Source: Endomicrobium sp.
Lineage (GTDB): Bacteria; Elusimicrobiota; Endomicrobiia; Endomicrobiales; Endomicrobiaceae
DNA: 64,000 nt
NCBI GenBank assembly: GCA_031273925.1
Contig: JAISQW010000005.1
Coordinates: forward strand, 1 to 64,000
Direction: 5' to 3'
Shown piece after piece: positions 1-10,654 of the stretch. Below the pieces are notes generated by a model. It was not told where the DNA came from and ran no database searches. It saw only the letters and a program-made list of their open reading frames with translations. A program made the translations under genes and the position numbers. Positions within the stretch are counted from its first letter, which is position 1. Each line of letters starts with the position of its first letter.

Positions 1-19
1 GAAAGACAACATCTCTCCA

Positions 20-1542
<1,523 letters not shown>

Positions 1543-1703
1543 AACTTGTAAAAAATATAATTATAAATTCTTTTAAACTAATAACTACATCAAATAATTT
1601 ATTTAAAACAAACTATTTATGTTGCTCATAAAATAATTTTACTCAATTCTCTTTTTAGATGATATAATAATCTAATTTAAGTGGCGCCCATATGTGCTCT
1701 ATT

Positions 1704-1719
1704 TAGTTTTCAAAGAACT
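1704..1719 (-). promoter_or_regulatory. rrn leader boxA-like antitermination element
   Basis: The minus strand reads AGTTCTTTGAAAACTA about 160 nt before the 16S 5' end. This resembles the boxA element of rRNA leaders, which recruits the NusB/NusE antitermination complex; nusB is encoded at 22669-23115. A TGGCGCCCA palindrome follows directly at 1682-1690 and resembles the leader boxC. The position between promoter and 16S fits. Confidence 0.6.
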
Positions 1720-1727
1720 AATTTTGT

Positions 1728-1756
1728 ATTTTATCAAAAACAAAAAAAAAACGCAA
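1728..1756 (-). promoter_or_regulatory. Putative rRNA promoter P2
   Basis: On the minus strand TTGCGT (1756-1751), a 17-nt spacer and TAAAAT (1733-1728) would start transcription near 1721, just before the boxA element. The -35 box matches consensus at only three of six positions, so the call rests mainly on spacing and placement. Confidence 0.4.
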
Positions 1757-1761
1757 TACAC

Positions 1762-1790
1762 ATTATACTTACCAACTACTCTATTAATAA
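1762..1790 (-). promoter_or_regulatory. Putative rRNA promoter P1 with consensus -10
   Basis: On the minus strand a perfect TATAAT (1767-1762) is preceded at 17 nt by TTATTA (1790-1785), a weak -35. It lies upstream of the boxA element and downstream of tRNA-Gly. It overlaps the hairpin at 1776-1810, so the two assignments compete in part. Confidence 0.4.
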
Positions 1791-1810
1791 TTTTTCATAT
1801 TATAGAGTAG
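1776..1810 (-). terminator. Hairpin downstream of tRNA-Gly
   Basis: CTACTCTAT and ATAGAGTAG form a perfect 9-bp inverted repeat starting about 20 nt past the 3' end of tRNA-Gly. No T-run follows, so it may be a weak terminator or an RNA-processing signal between the cca/tRNA-Gly transcript and the rRNA operon. Confidence 0.35.
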
Positions 1811-1829
1811 CTGTTATTCTATATATAAA

Positions 1830-1902
1830 AGCGGGCGATGGGGCTCGAACCCACATCTCAAGCTTGGGAAACCTGAATTTTACCATTAATAACTACGCCC
1901 GC
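1830..1902 (-). tRNA. tRNA-Gly (anticodon CCC)
   Basis: A 73-nt cloverleaf with a perfect GCGGGCG/CGCCCGC acceptor stem, U discriminator, and T-loop TTCGAGC. The anticodon stem CAGGT/GCTTG (with wobble pairs) encloses the loop TTCCCAA, giving anticodon CCC, which reads GGG only. It closely resembles E. coli glyU. No CCA is encoded after the discriminator. It sits just downstream of the nucleotidyltransferase gene, on the same strand. Confidence 0.92.
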
Positions 1903-1940
1903 AAAAAACATAAATATTATATGTAGAATATTTAAAACTA

Positions 1941-3404
1941 TCAATTTATACCCTCATCTAGGGTATATTTTTTTTTAATATCTGTCAATATTAATGAAAT
2001 AAGTTTCAATGCTTCACTCGTATTAAATATTTTATTCTCATGTTGTGCTTCTGTAATAATTTTTAAAATATCACCAATCCATGGTCCAGATGATAAATTA
2101 AATTCTTGCATTATTATATGGCCATCAATTATTTTAGTCAATGGTTTAGCATTTTTTAATTTATAATAATTTTTTAAAAGTTTCTTAATAGATTTTTCTT
2201 GAAAAATCAATTTTTTATAGGAAAATGATTTTAATTTCTGATAAGAATACCAATCGGCCATCGAAAGGATAAATAAATCTGCCGTATTTTTACCAATGTC
2301 TCTAAATAATTTTAACATTGCTCTTTTTGTGATGATTTTATTTTTAGTTAAAGTTGATGGACGCATATGATATTTTATCATAGACATTGCATATTCAATA
2401 TCTTTTTTTCCAAATTTAAGTGGAATCATAATTTTTTTGATTTTATTTGCACCATATTCTTCATGTCTCCAAAATCTCATTTTTCCTTTTTCCAAAATTA
2501 CAGTATCTGGTTTTGCATTATCATGAAATAAAGCAACAAATTTTAACAAACTTTTTCTTGTTATATTTTCTGAAAAATTTGTGTTATCATTAAAATCTTT
2601 TTTTATATCTTTATAATTTTCAGGGAAATATTTATATAAATTATTTAAAATATGTTCTATAGATTTTAAAGTTTCAAAAGAGTGTTGAAATAAACCTCCT
2701 GCATGATAATAATACTTTTTATTAGCTCTTTTCATATTTTTTATTTCAGGAAAAATTTCAATGAGCAAACCACATTTATCCATTTCATCAATTAAATTTG
2801 CAGAATTTTCTGTGCAAAATATTTTAAATAATTCATTTTTTACTCTTTCAGGAGCGACTTTTCTTATATGTTTAGCATTTTGTTTGATTTGCTCTAATGT
2901 TTTTTTAGAGAATTTAAAATTAAATATTGCCGAAAAACGAAAACCTCTAAGCATTCTTAGAGGATCAGATTTAAATGCATCAATAGAAACTGTATTCAAT
3001 ATTCTTGAATTTAAATCTCTTAAAGTATTTTTATCAGAAAAAATAACATGTTTTTTGAAACTTTTATAATTTTTTAAATTGAAAGCAATTGCATTAATAG
3101 TAAAATCTCTATTACACAAATCAGACTTTATTGTTTTTCCACAAAATGCAGATACATCTATATTACCAATAATATTATCTTTTAATATTATCCTATAAGT
3201 TTCATTTACATCATTTAAAATAACAACTTTCGTTTTAAACGCATTAGCAATTATTTTTGAATACTTTAAAGCATTTCCGTTAACGCATAAATCAATATCA
3301 TTATAGTTTTTATATTTTAGAAATAGATCTCTTGCAAAACCACCTACAACATATACGTCATAATCTTGTGATAAATCGTTAATCTTTTCAATAAATTGAT
3401 TCAA
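1941..3404 (-). CDS. cca: tRNA nucleotidyltransferase, short-loop HD type, probable CC-adding enzyme
   Basis: A class II poly(A) polymerase/CCA-family protein of 487 residues. Visible motifs are VGGFARD (about 20-26), the metal-binding DID (36-38), NRDFTINA (98-105) in place of RRD, the template motif SDPLR (146-150), and an HD-type site LFHDNAKPD (about 292-300). The flexible loop that normally lies between the second strand and RRD is almost absent: only about ten residues join the IDVSAF strand to NRDFT. Loop deletion is the published hallmark of CC-adding enzymes. A second family member with the long loop lies at 53698, so this one may add CC and the other A. The start is TTG, with AAGG about 10 nt upstream and no nearby ATG. 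The gene lies 24 bp after the M16 gene. Confidence 0.88.
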   Translation of the reverse strand: MNQFIEKINDLSQDYDVYVVGGFARDLFLKYKNYNDIDLCVNGNALKYSKIIANAFKTKVVILNDVNETYRIILKDNIIGNIDVSAFCGKTIKSDLCNRDFTINAIAFNLKNYKSFKKHVIFSDKNTLRDLNSRILNTVSIDAFKSDPLRMLRGFRFSAIFNFKFSKKTLEQIKQNAKHIRKVAPERVKNELFKIFCTENSANLIDEMDKCGLLIEIFPEIKNMKRANKKYYYHAGGLFQHSFETLKSIEHILNNLYKYFPENYKDIKKDFNDNTNFSENITRKSLLKFVALFHDNAKPDTVILEKGKMRFWRHEEYGANKIKKIMIPLKFGKKDIEYAMSMIKYHMRPSTLTKNKIITKRAMLKLFRDIGKNTADLFILSMADWYSYQKLKSFSYKKLIFQEKSIKKLLKNYYKLKNAKPLTKIIDGHIIMQEFNLSSGPWIGDILKIITEAQHENKIFNTSEALKLISLILTDIKKKYTLDEGIN

Positions 3405-3428
3405 AATATTTGTACCTTAACTATTTTT

Positions 3429-4652
3429 TTATTCCGGGCAAATAACTACATTGACAGAATATTTTGAAAATATTTCGTTTGCAATATTTATTATATCGTG
3501 TGTTGTAATATTTTCTATGTATTCAAGATATTTAAAATCATATTCGTATCCTTGACCAATAATTTCAAAAAATCCATAGTAGTATGATTTATTTTTTACG
3601 GTTTCTCTATTTAAAAAATAATTTCCTTTTATATTTTTTTTTACATATAATAATTCTAGTTCTGAAATTTTTTTAGTACGAAAATTTTTTAAGACCTCAT
3701 ATATTTTCTCTAATGCTGTATTAATATTTTTCTTATCAAGACCCATATAAATGCCAAAATAACTTTGAGATATTCTTAACGGATATATAGTGTTTACTTC
3801 GTAGGCAAGTCCTAATTTTTCTCTTAATTCAACAAATAATCTACTCGTCATTCTTCCACCTAAAATAATACTTATCAAACTAGTTTTGATAAAATTTTGA
3901 TCACCAAATTTACATGCTGGATATCCAGAATATATGTATGCTTGTTTAAACTTACTTTTTATTTCTATTTTTATATTTTTATCAAGTTTTACGTCAAAAA
4001 TGATATTTTTTGATTTTACTCCATCAGGAACTCTTGAAAAATATTTACTTAAAGAAGACTGAACTATTTTATCATTTATATTACCAACAATTGAAATTAA
4101 AATATTAGAATTGTTATAAGAATAGTTATGCCATTTAATCAAATCAGTACGATTAATTTTTAATATAGTTTCTTTTATCCCAAAAATGGTTCTAGAATAA
4201 GTAGTATTATTACCATAAAACATTTTTATAAATTCATCATGAGCCATTTCAGATATATTATCTTTTCTAGAATTAAGAACTGCCATAACATTTTGCTTTT
4301 CAAAAAATAATGCTTTGGAGTCAAATTTAGGATTTAAAATTACATCTGATATTATTTCAACTGCTTCGTGAAAATATTTAGACATAAAAATCATAGTAAT
4401 TTTTGTCACATCATATTCTGTATTACCGTATAATTTTGCTCCGATATTTGCAACGTCTCTTACAAGAATTTCGTTTGGACGATTTTGCGTTGATTGTGTC
4501 ATAAGTTTTTGAGTAAAATATGATATCCCAGAATTATCACGATTTTCACTTATAACAGAAACTGACGTGAAAATTCTCATTGCAACAAGCTTTAATGCAG
4601 AAGTTTTATGAAATATGACTTTTATATTGTTTTCAAGCATAAAACTTTTCAT
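3429..4652 (-). CDS. M16 family peptidase homologue lacking the zinc site (non-catalytic subunit)
   Basis: A 407-residue protein with the insulinase/processing-peptidase fold. Where the catalytic HxxEH should lie (after ISYF, about residues 44-50) it has YFTQK, so both zinc histidines and the catalytic glutamate are replaced. The second-half signature with SRLFVELREKLGLAYEV, holding the substrate-binding Arg/Tyr, is intact. In bacterial M16B heterodimers one subunit carries HxxEH and the other the R/Y motif. The active partner is immediately upstream (4701-5933), 48 bp away. GAGGAG precedes the ATG by about 11 nt. No signal peptide is obvious, so a cytoplasmic role is inferred. Substrate unknown. 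Confidence 0.85.
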   Translation of the reverse strand: MKSFMLENNIKVIFHKTSALKLVAMRIFTSVSVISENRDNSGISYFTQKLMTQSTQNRPNEILVRDVANIGAKLYGNTEYDVTKITMIFMSKYFHEAVEIISDVILNPKFDSKALFFEKQNVMAVLNSRKDNISEMAHDEFIKMFYGNNTTYSRTIFGIKETILKINRTDLIKWHNYSYNNSNILISIVGNINDKIVQSSLSKYFSRVPDGVKSKNIIFDVKLDKNIKIEIKSKFKQAYIYSGYPACKFGDQNFIKTSLISIILGGRMTSRLFVELREKLGLAYEVNTIYPLRISQSYFGIYMGLDKKNINTALEKIYEVLKNFRTKKISELELLYVKKNIKGNYFLNRETVKNKSYYYGFFEIIGQGYEYDFKYLEYIENITTHDIINIANEIFSKYSVNVVICPE

Positions 4653-4700
4653 ATTATCACTTACTCCTCAATTAAAAATAAAAAAATATCAATAATTATT

Positions 4701-5933
4701 TTATCTAATTTTGTTTTTAATTTTTGGTAACAATGCAATATTTAATATCATTTTAGGCGAATAATACTTTTTTAAAAAAAATACTATATCATCAATTCTT
4801 ATATTTTCAATTTTTTTGATGTATTTTTTAATAAATTCTGGATTCCTCATAAAATGCCAATATCCATGAGTATATCCCTTACCAAAAGAGGTTTCAAGTG
4901 AAAGAAGAAAATCAATTTTTGTTGAAAGTTTTGATACGTTTAATTCTTTTTCCATAATACCATAGCTAATAATATATTCAATTTGTTTAGCAATTTCCAT
5001 TTTAACATTTTCCATATTTGAAGGATCAAATATGGAAACGATATTTACATTACCATAATCATTAAATACTTCAAACAAAGATTCTATTTCATACACAAAA
5101 TGTTTTTCTTCATAAAGAGACCTATATAATCTAGAAAATTTATTGCCACCTAAAATATTTACTACTAAAGTTGCAATATATATATCATCTTCTTTTATAT
5201 TTGGGCATAAAAAACCAGTAATCATATATCCAAGTTCAGTTTTTTTATATTTAATTAAATTTTTGGCGACACAAATATCTTCATTAAATAATTTATTATT
5301 AATTGTCATCAATGATCCTTTTTTAAATTTTCCAAAAGTTTCATGAATAATTTTTGAAATTTTTAAATCATCAAAAGCTCCGGATATTACGATCAACATT
5401 TTTTCAGGAGTATAATGAGTTTTATAATATTTATATATTTCATCTCTTGAAACATTTTTAATAACTTGAGAAGATCCAATAACTGTATTTTTTAATGGAC
5501 ATCCACTGTAAACAGTTTTATAAAACTGTTCATAAAGAACACTCATAGGATTATCAAAATATCTTTGAATTTCTTCAATAACAACTTTTCTTTCAATATC
5601 AATTTCTTTTTTAGGAAAAATAGGATTTTCCAAAGCATCAGCAAGAATCTTTATACTTTCTATTATGTAGTTTTTTTGAATATTTATATAATACATTGTA
5701 AATTCTTTAGAAGTAGCAGCATTTATTTCACCACCCATATTTTCAATTTTTTTACTCATTGAATTAGAAGGATTATTTTTACTCCCTTTAAACATTAAAT
5801 GTTCTAAAAAATGTGACAAACCAGCTTGAGATAAATTTTCATCAACTGCACCAACTTTTACAAAAACAATTACCGAAGCTATATTACTTTTATTTTTTAT
5901 AAAAATAGATTTAAGATCGTTTTCATATTTCAC
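4701..5933 (-). CDS. M16 family zinc metallopeptidase (catalytic subunit)
   Basis: A 410-residue protein with the inverted zinc motif HFLEH at 41-45 and a downstream glutamate-rich IERKVVIEEIQRY (about 113-125) that supplies the third ligand. The following MGGEINAATSKEFTMYY block is typical of bacterial M16B peptidases (PqqL/YmxG-like). The second half keeps a weaker R/Y-type region (SRLYRSLYEEKHFVYEI). The start is GTG, with GAGG about 9 nt upstream. It is the first gene of a run with the non-catalytic homologue and the nucleotidyltransferase, and probably forms a heterodimer with the former. It would degrade peptides; the substrate cannot be told. Confidence 0.9.
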   Translation of the reverse strand: MKYENDLKSIFIKNKSNIASVIVFVKVGAVDENLSQAGLSHFLEHLMFKGSKNNPSNSMSKKIENMGGEINAATSKEFTMYYINIQKNYIIESIKILADALENPIFPKKEIDIERKVVIEEIQRYFDNPMSVLYEQFYKTVYSGCPLKNTVIGSSQVIKNVSRDEIYKYYKTHYTPEKMLIVISGAFDDLKISKIIHETFGKFKKGSLMTINNKLFNEDICVAKNLIKYKKTELGYMITGFLCPNIKEDDIYIATLVVNILGGNKFSRLYRSLYEEKHFVYEIESLFEVFNDYGNVNIVSIFDPSNMENVKMEIAKQIEYIISYGIMEKELNVSKLSTKIDFLLSLETSFGKGYTHGYWHFMRNPEFIKKYIKKIENIRIDDIVFFLKKYYSPKMILNIALLPKIKNKIR

Positions 5934-6031
5934 AAATGCTTTACCTCAAAAAAAATTTCTATTTCAAAAATTATTTGCAATAACATGCGAACATTTAACA
6001 AATATTTAAATAATTTTTGCATAATTTTACT

Positions 6032-6104
6032 CGCACCCATCCGGACTTGAACCGGAACCATTGGCTTCGGAAACCAATACTCTATCCTATTAAGCTATGG
6101 GCAC
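6032..6104 (-). tRNA. tRNA-Arg (anticodon CCG)
   Basis: A 73-nt cloverleaf. Acceptor arms GTGCCCA/TGGGTGC pair, the discriminator is G, and the T-loop is TTCAAGT. The anticodon stem TTGGT/GCCAA encloses TTCCGAA, giving CCG, which reads only CGG, a codon expected to be rare here. No CCA is encoded. It stands alone between the M16 genes and alaS. Confidence 0.9.
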
Positions 6105-6304
6105 AAAAAACTATACGACATATAAAAATGTTAAAATTTCATTATATATCACAACATACTTAAAATAACATCTTAATCAAATTAAATACATATTTTTACT
6201 TTAAACTTAAACAATGTAAAAAGTTTTTTATCAATAAATTATTTGCTAATACGCCATAAAATGATCTTTTTTATTCCGACTGCTAATATATAGTTTGTAT
6301 ATTT

Positions 6305-8968
6305 TTATACATTATCTTTTTTCCATTTTTCACTTTCAATATATTTCACCAAATATTCAATAGCATTATTTAATTCTAACGTAGTTGACTTTTTTGATCC
6401 ACCCTGTGCAAAATCAGATTTTCCACCACCAAATCCATTTATATTAATACTAAAAAGTTCTGCCATTATTGCAGCATTAATACCTAATTGTACGTAATCT
6501 AATGTGACAAATAACATAAAATTTATTTCTTGATTTATTTTTGAAATAATTAACAATACTAAAGATTTGTTTTTCTCTTTTAGTTTACTTGCCACTACTT
6601 TCATCATTTTTCTATCAATATCATCGATTAAAATAAATAAAAAATTTATTTCATGAATTTTTTTTATTTTATTTTCGTACGAAATTAATTTATCTAATAT
6701 TAAATTGGTTTTTAAAATATTATATTTTTTTTCAAGTCTTTTTTGTTCATCAATCTTTTTTTGAATTTTATTTGTGAGATTTTTTTTTGAAGTATTTAAT
6801 ATATTTTCCATTTTAGAAATATACAATTCTTCATCTAATATATAATTTTCTGCAGCTGTACCTGCAACCGCAAATATTCGCTTTACCCCTGCAGAAATAG
6901 ATGATTCAGATATAATTTTAAAAATACCAATATCCCCTGTTCTGTTAACGTGTGTTCCGCCACATAATTCCATAGAATAATTCTCAACATTATTTTCATT
7001 TTTTATAGATACAGTTCTAACAAAGTTATTATATTTTTCTTTAAACAATGCTATGGCACCAGTAGCACGAGCTTTAACTATATCCATAATTTCAATACAT
7101 ATTTTCAAATTAGATCTTATAATAAGATTAACAGCTTTTTCTATTATAATTAAATCATTTTTTTTTATCATACATGGTTGTGTAAAATCAAAACGAAGAT
7201 AATCAAAGGCTATCAGTGAGCCTGTTTGAATTACATATTCACCAAAAATATTACGAAGCACTTTATGAAGAATATGCGTGGCTGTATGATGTCTTTCGAT
7301 TTGTTTTCTTTGTTCAATATTCACAAACGTTGACACATTATCACCAACCACTAATGAACCTTTTAAAACTTTTATTTTATGAACAATCAGTAATCCTTTT
7401 ATAGGTCTAAATACATCTTTAACAATACCTTCAAAATAATTATTTATTATTTTTCCTTCGTCAAAATTTTGACCACCAGCAGTTGCATAAAATGACGTTT
7501 GTGATAAAATAACTTCTCCTTCATCTCCAACTGTTAACTTATCAACTTTTTTTGATTCTTTTGTTAATGCTAAAACTTTACCATTACTACTATAATTATC
7601 ATAACCTATAAAGAACGTATCACCCGTTTTTTCATAAATTTTATGATAAAAAAATGCATCATTTTCTTTAAATTTAGTACAGGAAATGCGAGATTTATCT
7701 TGAGCGTATTTTTGTTCAATCTTAAATCCAGATTCATCAACAGATAATCCATTTTCATGAGCAATTTCACTTGTTAGATCATAAGGAAATCCATATGTAT
7801 CATAAAGTTTAAAGATTGCTTTGCCATCTATAATGTTTATACCTTTAGATTTATAAGAATTGATAACGTCATAAAGTAGTTTCAAACCTGATTCAAGAGT
7901 TTCCAAAAATTTCTCTTCTTCATTTTTAATAATAGACCGTATATTATCCAATTTTAAAGACAGCTCAGGATATGACAATTCCATAGTTTTAAATATTGTA
8001 GTCACAAGCTTATATATAAATGGATCATTATATCCAAAAAAAAATCCTTGTCTTAAAGCTCTTCTTAAAATTCTTCTTAAAACATAACCTCTACCATAGT
8101 TCGATGGCAATATTCCATCTGAAATTAAAAACATTATAGCTCTTGAGTGATCAGCTATTATTTTAAGTTTTGATAAATTGCTATCATCTTTTACTTTTAA
8201 AATTTCAGAAATATTTTCTATAATTGGTTTGAATAAATCAGTATCAAAAACACTTTTCACACCATTCATTACTGCAACGAGTCTTTCAAATCCCATACCA
8301 GTATCTATGTTTTTTTGAGATAAATTTTTTAATGTTCCATCTTTTTCTCTATTAAATTGAGTAAAAACAAGATTCCATATTTCAAGATATCTATTACATG
8401 TACACTCTGGACCACAAGCAGGTTTACTACAACTCATTTCACTCCCGAGATCTAGTAATATTTCAGAACATGGTCCACATGGACCAACATTCCCCATATT
8501 CCAAAAATTATCTTCATAATCTAGCTTTATAATTTTACTTCCATGAACAATTTTTTCCCATATTTCAATACTTTCAAGATCATTCTTATAAACGGTTATA
8601 TATAATTTATCCCTAGATAATGACATATTTTTTGTTAAAAATTCCCATGCCCAAAAAATTGCTTCTTTTTTAAAATAATCACCAAAAGAAAAATTACCTA
8701 ACATTTCAAAAAAAGTAAGATGTTTTGGAGTTATACCGACTTGTTCAATATCAGATGTTCTAAAACACTTTTGACAACTCGTTGCCCTTGTAAGACAATT
8801 TTTATTTTGACCTAAAAAATAATGTTTAAACTGTACCATACCAGAAGATGTAAAAAGAAGCGTTTCGTCATCTGTTGGTATAAGAGAATCTGAAATAACA
8901 AACGTACAATTTTTACCTATAAAAAAATCTAAAAATTCTTTTTTAATTTCTACTGATTGTTTATTCAT
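6305..8968 (-). CDS. alaS: Alanyl-tRNA synthetase
   Basis: An 887-residue class II synthetase of full family length that charges tRNA-Ala; one tRNA-Ala is in this window at 50691. The N-terminus contains the typical FTSSGMVQFKHYFLG and GPCGPCSEI blocks. A cysteine-rich stretch (CSKPACGPECTC, about residue 180) follows. The editing domain has the HHTATH zinc motif (about 560) and CGGTH (about 669), so deacylation of mischarged Ser/Gly should be intact. The C-terminal glycine-rich GFGGGKSDFAQGG is present. The ATG start has no clear ribosome binding site. The gene is divergent from the permease at 9163. Confidence 0.97.
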   Translation of the reverse strand: MNKQSVEIKKEFLDFFIGKNCTFVISDSLIPTDDETLLFTSSGMVQFKHYFLGQNKNCLTRATSCQKCFRTSDIEQVGITPKHLTFFEMLGNFSFGDYFKKEAIFWAWEFLTKNMSLSRDKLYITVYKNDLESIEIWEKIVHGSKIIKLDYEDNFWNMGNVGPCGPCSEILLDLGSEMSCSKPACGPECTCNRYLEIWNLVFTQFNREKDGTLKNLSQKNIDTGMGFERLVAVMNGVKSVFDTDLFKPIIENISEILKVKDDSNLSKLKIIADHSRAIMFLISDGILPSNYGRGYVLRRILRRALRQGFFFGYNDPFIYKLVTTIFKTMELSYPELSLKLDNIRSIIKNEEEKFLETLESGLKLLYDVINSYKSKGINIIDGKAIFKLYDTYGFPYDLTSEIAHENGLSVDESGFKIEQKYAQDKSRISCTKFKENDAFFYHKIYEKTGDTFFIGYDNYSSNGKVLALTKESKKVDKLTVGDEGEVILSQTSFYATAGGQNFDEGKIINNYFEGIVKDVFRPIKGLLIVHKIKVLKGSLVVGDNVSTFVNIEQRKQIERHHTATHILHKVLRNIFGEYVIQTGSLIAFDYLRFDFTQPCMIKKNDLIIIEKAVNLIIRSNLKICIEIMDIVKARATGAIALFKEKYNNFVRTVSIKNENNVENYSMELCGGTHVNRTGDIGIFKIISESSISAGVKRIFAVAGTAAENYILDEELYISKMENILNTSKKNLTNKIQKKIDEQKRLEKKYNILKTNLILDKLISYENKIKKIHEINFLFILIDDIDRKMMKVVASKLKEKNKSLVLLIISKINQEINFMLFVTLDYVQLGINAAIMAELFSININGFGGGKSDFAQGGSKKSTTLELNNAIEYLVKYIESEKWKKDNV

Positions 8969-9093
8969 AAATAATATACTTTACGTATTTTATCATTTTT
9001 TGATTTAAAAAGAAAGCACAATAAGCTTTTTTATTTTTATTAAATTTTAATTTAAAATCGCTAAACTAAATAGTATAATAAATTGCTAAAAAA

Positions 9094-9123
9094 TTGACAA
9101 AAACATAAAAAAAATAATAAACT
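9094..9123 (+). promoter_or_regulatory. Putative sigma-70 promoter of the permease gene
   Basis: A perfect TTGACA (9094-9099), an 18-nt spacer and TAAACT (9118-9123) lie about 40 bp before the GTG start at 9163. The -35 is strong; the -10 matches four of six positions. AAGGAG at 9152-9157 is the ribosome binding site. Confidence 0.5.
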
Positions 9124-9162
9124 ACATGGTTATTATATATGCAAATATTTTAAGGAGTTATT

Positions 9163-10398
9163 GTGAATATTTTCGATAAAAGATGGATTTTAACATGTTT
9201 TGGAACGGCCGTAGGTGCAGGAATATTGTTTTTACCTATTCAAACTGGATCTGGTGATATTTGGTCCATATTGTTTTTAACTTTTATTATTTTTCCAGTT
9301 ACTTACATTTCACATAGAGGAATAACAAGAATAACTTCTTCATGTCCAAATAAAATAGGAGATATTATTGAAGTAATTAAATACGACTTGGGATTTACAG
9401 CTGGATTTATTGTTTCTATTTTATATTTTTTATCAATTGTTACATTATGCGTAGGTTATGCTACAGGTCTAACAAATATCGTAAATTCTTTTTTGATTAA
9501 TCAAATGCATATATTTAAAATATCAAGGCCTATCATCACATTTATTGTTCTTGCAGTACTTACGCTAGTATTAATTGGCAATGAAAAAATTATGACCTAT
9601 GTTACATCAATTATGGCATTCCCACTAATAATTTTGTTGGTCATGATATCAGTATATATGATTCCTCATTGGAACGTGATTCCTATGTTTACTACTTTTT
9701 CTATAAAAAGATTTTTAAAAAGTGCTTTTTTGCTTTTGCCAATTTTAATTTTTGCAATGAATTTTTCTCCAATATGCTCATTACTCGGCATGTCATGTAG
9801 AAAACAGTATAACAATATCGTTGAATCTGTAAAACATTCCGATCTTATTGTCAAGTGGAATTCTATTTTTCTACTTATTTTTATTATGTTTTTTGTTTTT
9901 TCCTTATTTTTTTCAACAACACCAGAAATTTTAACTTATGCTAAACAAAATAATATTGATGCACTAACAGCAATTGCTTTAACCTATAATGATTCAATAT
10001 TACTATATGTTCTACCTGTAATTTCATTATTAGCTATAATAAGTTCTTATTTTGGACATTTTATAGGAACTAGAGAAGGGTTAAATGGTATATTAATGCA
10101 AATTATTATAAAAAACTTCAATGTGAAAAATGATATAAACACTAAAAGAAAATTAAAAATAATTAACACAATAATATTATTTACTATACTATGGATTTTA
10201 GCAATTTTTAATCCACCGATTTTATCAGTAATTGGCATATTATCAGCTCCAATTATTGCTATATATGCGTATTTGATGCCGGTAATCTTAATGAATAAAA
10301 TACAAAGACTTAATATATACCGTTCAAAATTGGCAATACTTGTATTTATTGTTGGTATATTTGTCATTTTTGGATATTTTATAGGTCAAATTATTTAA
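9163..10398 (+). CDS. HAAAP-family amino-acid permease (SdaC/TdcC-like)
   Basis: A 411-residue, very hydrophobic protein with about eleven predicted membrane segments. The N-terminus DKRWILTCFGTAVGAGILF is the family signature of hydroxy/aromatic amino-acid permeases, followed by a conserved HRGITR-like loop. These proteins symport serine, threonine, tyrosine or tryptophan with a cation across the inner membrane; the exact substrate cannot be read from the sequence. It starts with GTG, preceded by a strong AAGGAG at 5-nt spacing. An amino-acid importer fits a fermentative or host-dependent lifestyle. It is divergent from alaS and is followed by hppA in the same direction. Confidence 0.87.
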   Translation: MNIFDKRWILTCFGTAVGAGILFLPIQTGSGDIWSILFLTFIIFPVTYISHRGITRITSSCPNKIGDIIEVIKYDLGFTAGFIVSILYFLSIVTLCVGYATGLTNIVNSFLINQMHIFKISRPIITFIVLAVLTLVLIGNEKIMTYVTSIMAFPLIILLVMISVYMIPHWNVIPMFTTFSIKRFLKSAFLLLPILIFAMNFSPICSLLGMSCRKQYNNIVESVKHSDLIVKWNSIFLLIFIMFFVFSLFFSTTPEILTYAKQNNIDALTAIALTYNDSILLYVLPVISLLAIISSYFGHFIGTREGLNGILMQIIIKNFNVKNDINTKRKLKIINTIILFTILWILAIFNPPILSVIGILSAPIIAIYAYLMPVILMNKIQRLNIYRSKLAILVFIVGIFVIFGYFIGQII

Positions 10399-10453
10399 TC
10401 TTAATTTGATCTTTTGAATTTTTTACAACAACATACAAAATATAAGTTTTTTT

Positions 10454-10483
10454 TTGATAAACATTTGATAAACATGATATATT
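10454..10483 (+). promoter_or_regulatory. Putative hppA promoter with tandem 11-bp repeat
   Basis: TTGATA (10454-10459), an 18-nt spacer and TATATT (10478-10483) form a reasonable promoter upstream of the pyrophosphatase. The -35 is part of an exact tandem repeat of TTGATAAACAT at 10454-10464 and 10465-10475. Initiation would fall near 10490, leaving a leader of about 165 nt. Confidence 0.45.
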
Positions 10484-10551
10484 ATTATTGTCTTTACTTT
10501 TAAGCACAGGATTAGGAAACAGAAATTAAAGAAAAAGAATAGTAGAAATTA

Positions 10552-10567
10552 GGGGTAGGGTAGGGGG
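10552..10567 (+). other. G-rich tract in the hppA leader
   Basis: GGGGTAGGGTAGGGGG is the most G-rich stretch seen between protein genes in this window. It lies in the inferred leader about 90 nt before the hppA start, after a purine-rich run. Three G-runs are present, enough for a two-tetrad G-quadruplex if the runs are split, though not a canonical three-tetrad one. The start codon's AAGGAG (about 10634-10639) is about 15 nt from ATG, unusually far. Confidence 0.45.
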
Positions 10568-10654
10568 AAATAAAAAAGATATGTTTTTTAAAAAAATATA
10601 TAATTATGAATCAGGAATAATTTTTTTAATATTAAGGAGTGTATAATAAATTAA

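Noticed and set aside
1681-1926. Plus-strand open frame across the rRNA leader and tRNA-Gly
   Set aside because: It reads antisense through boxA and the tRNA; its residues reflect those RNA elements.
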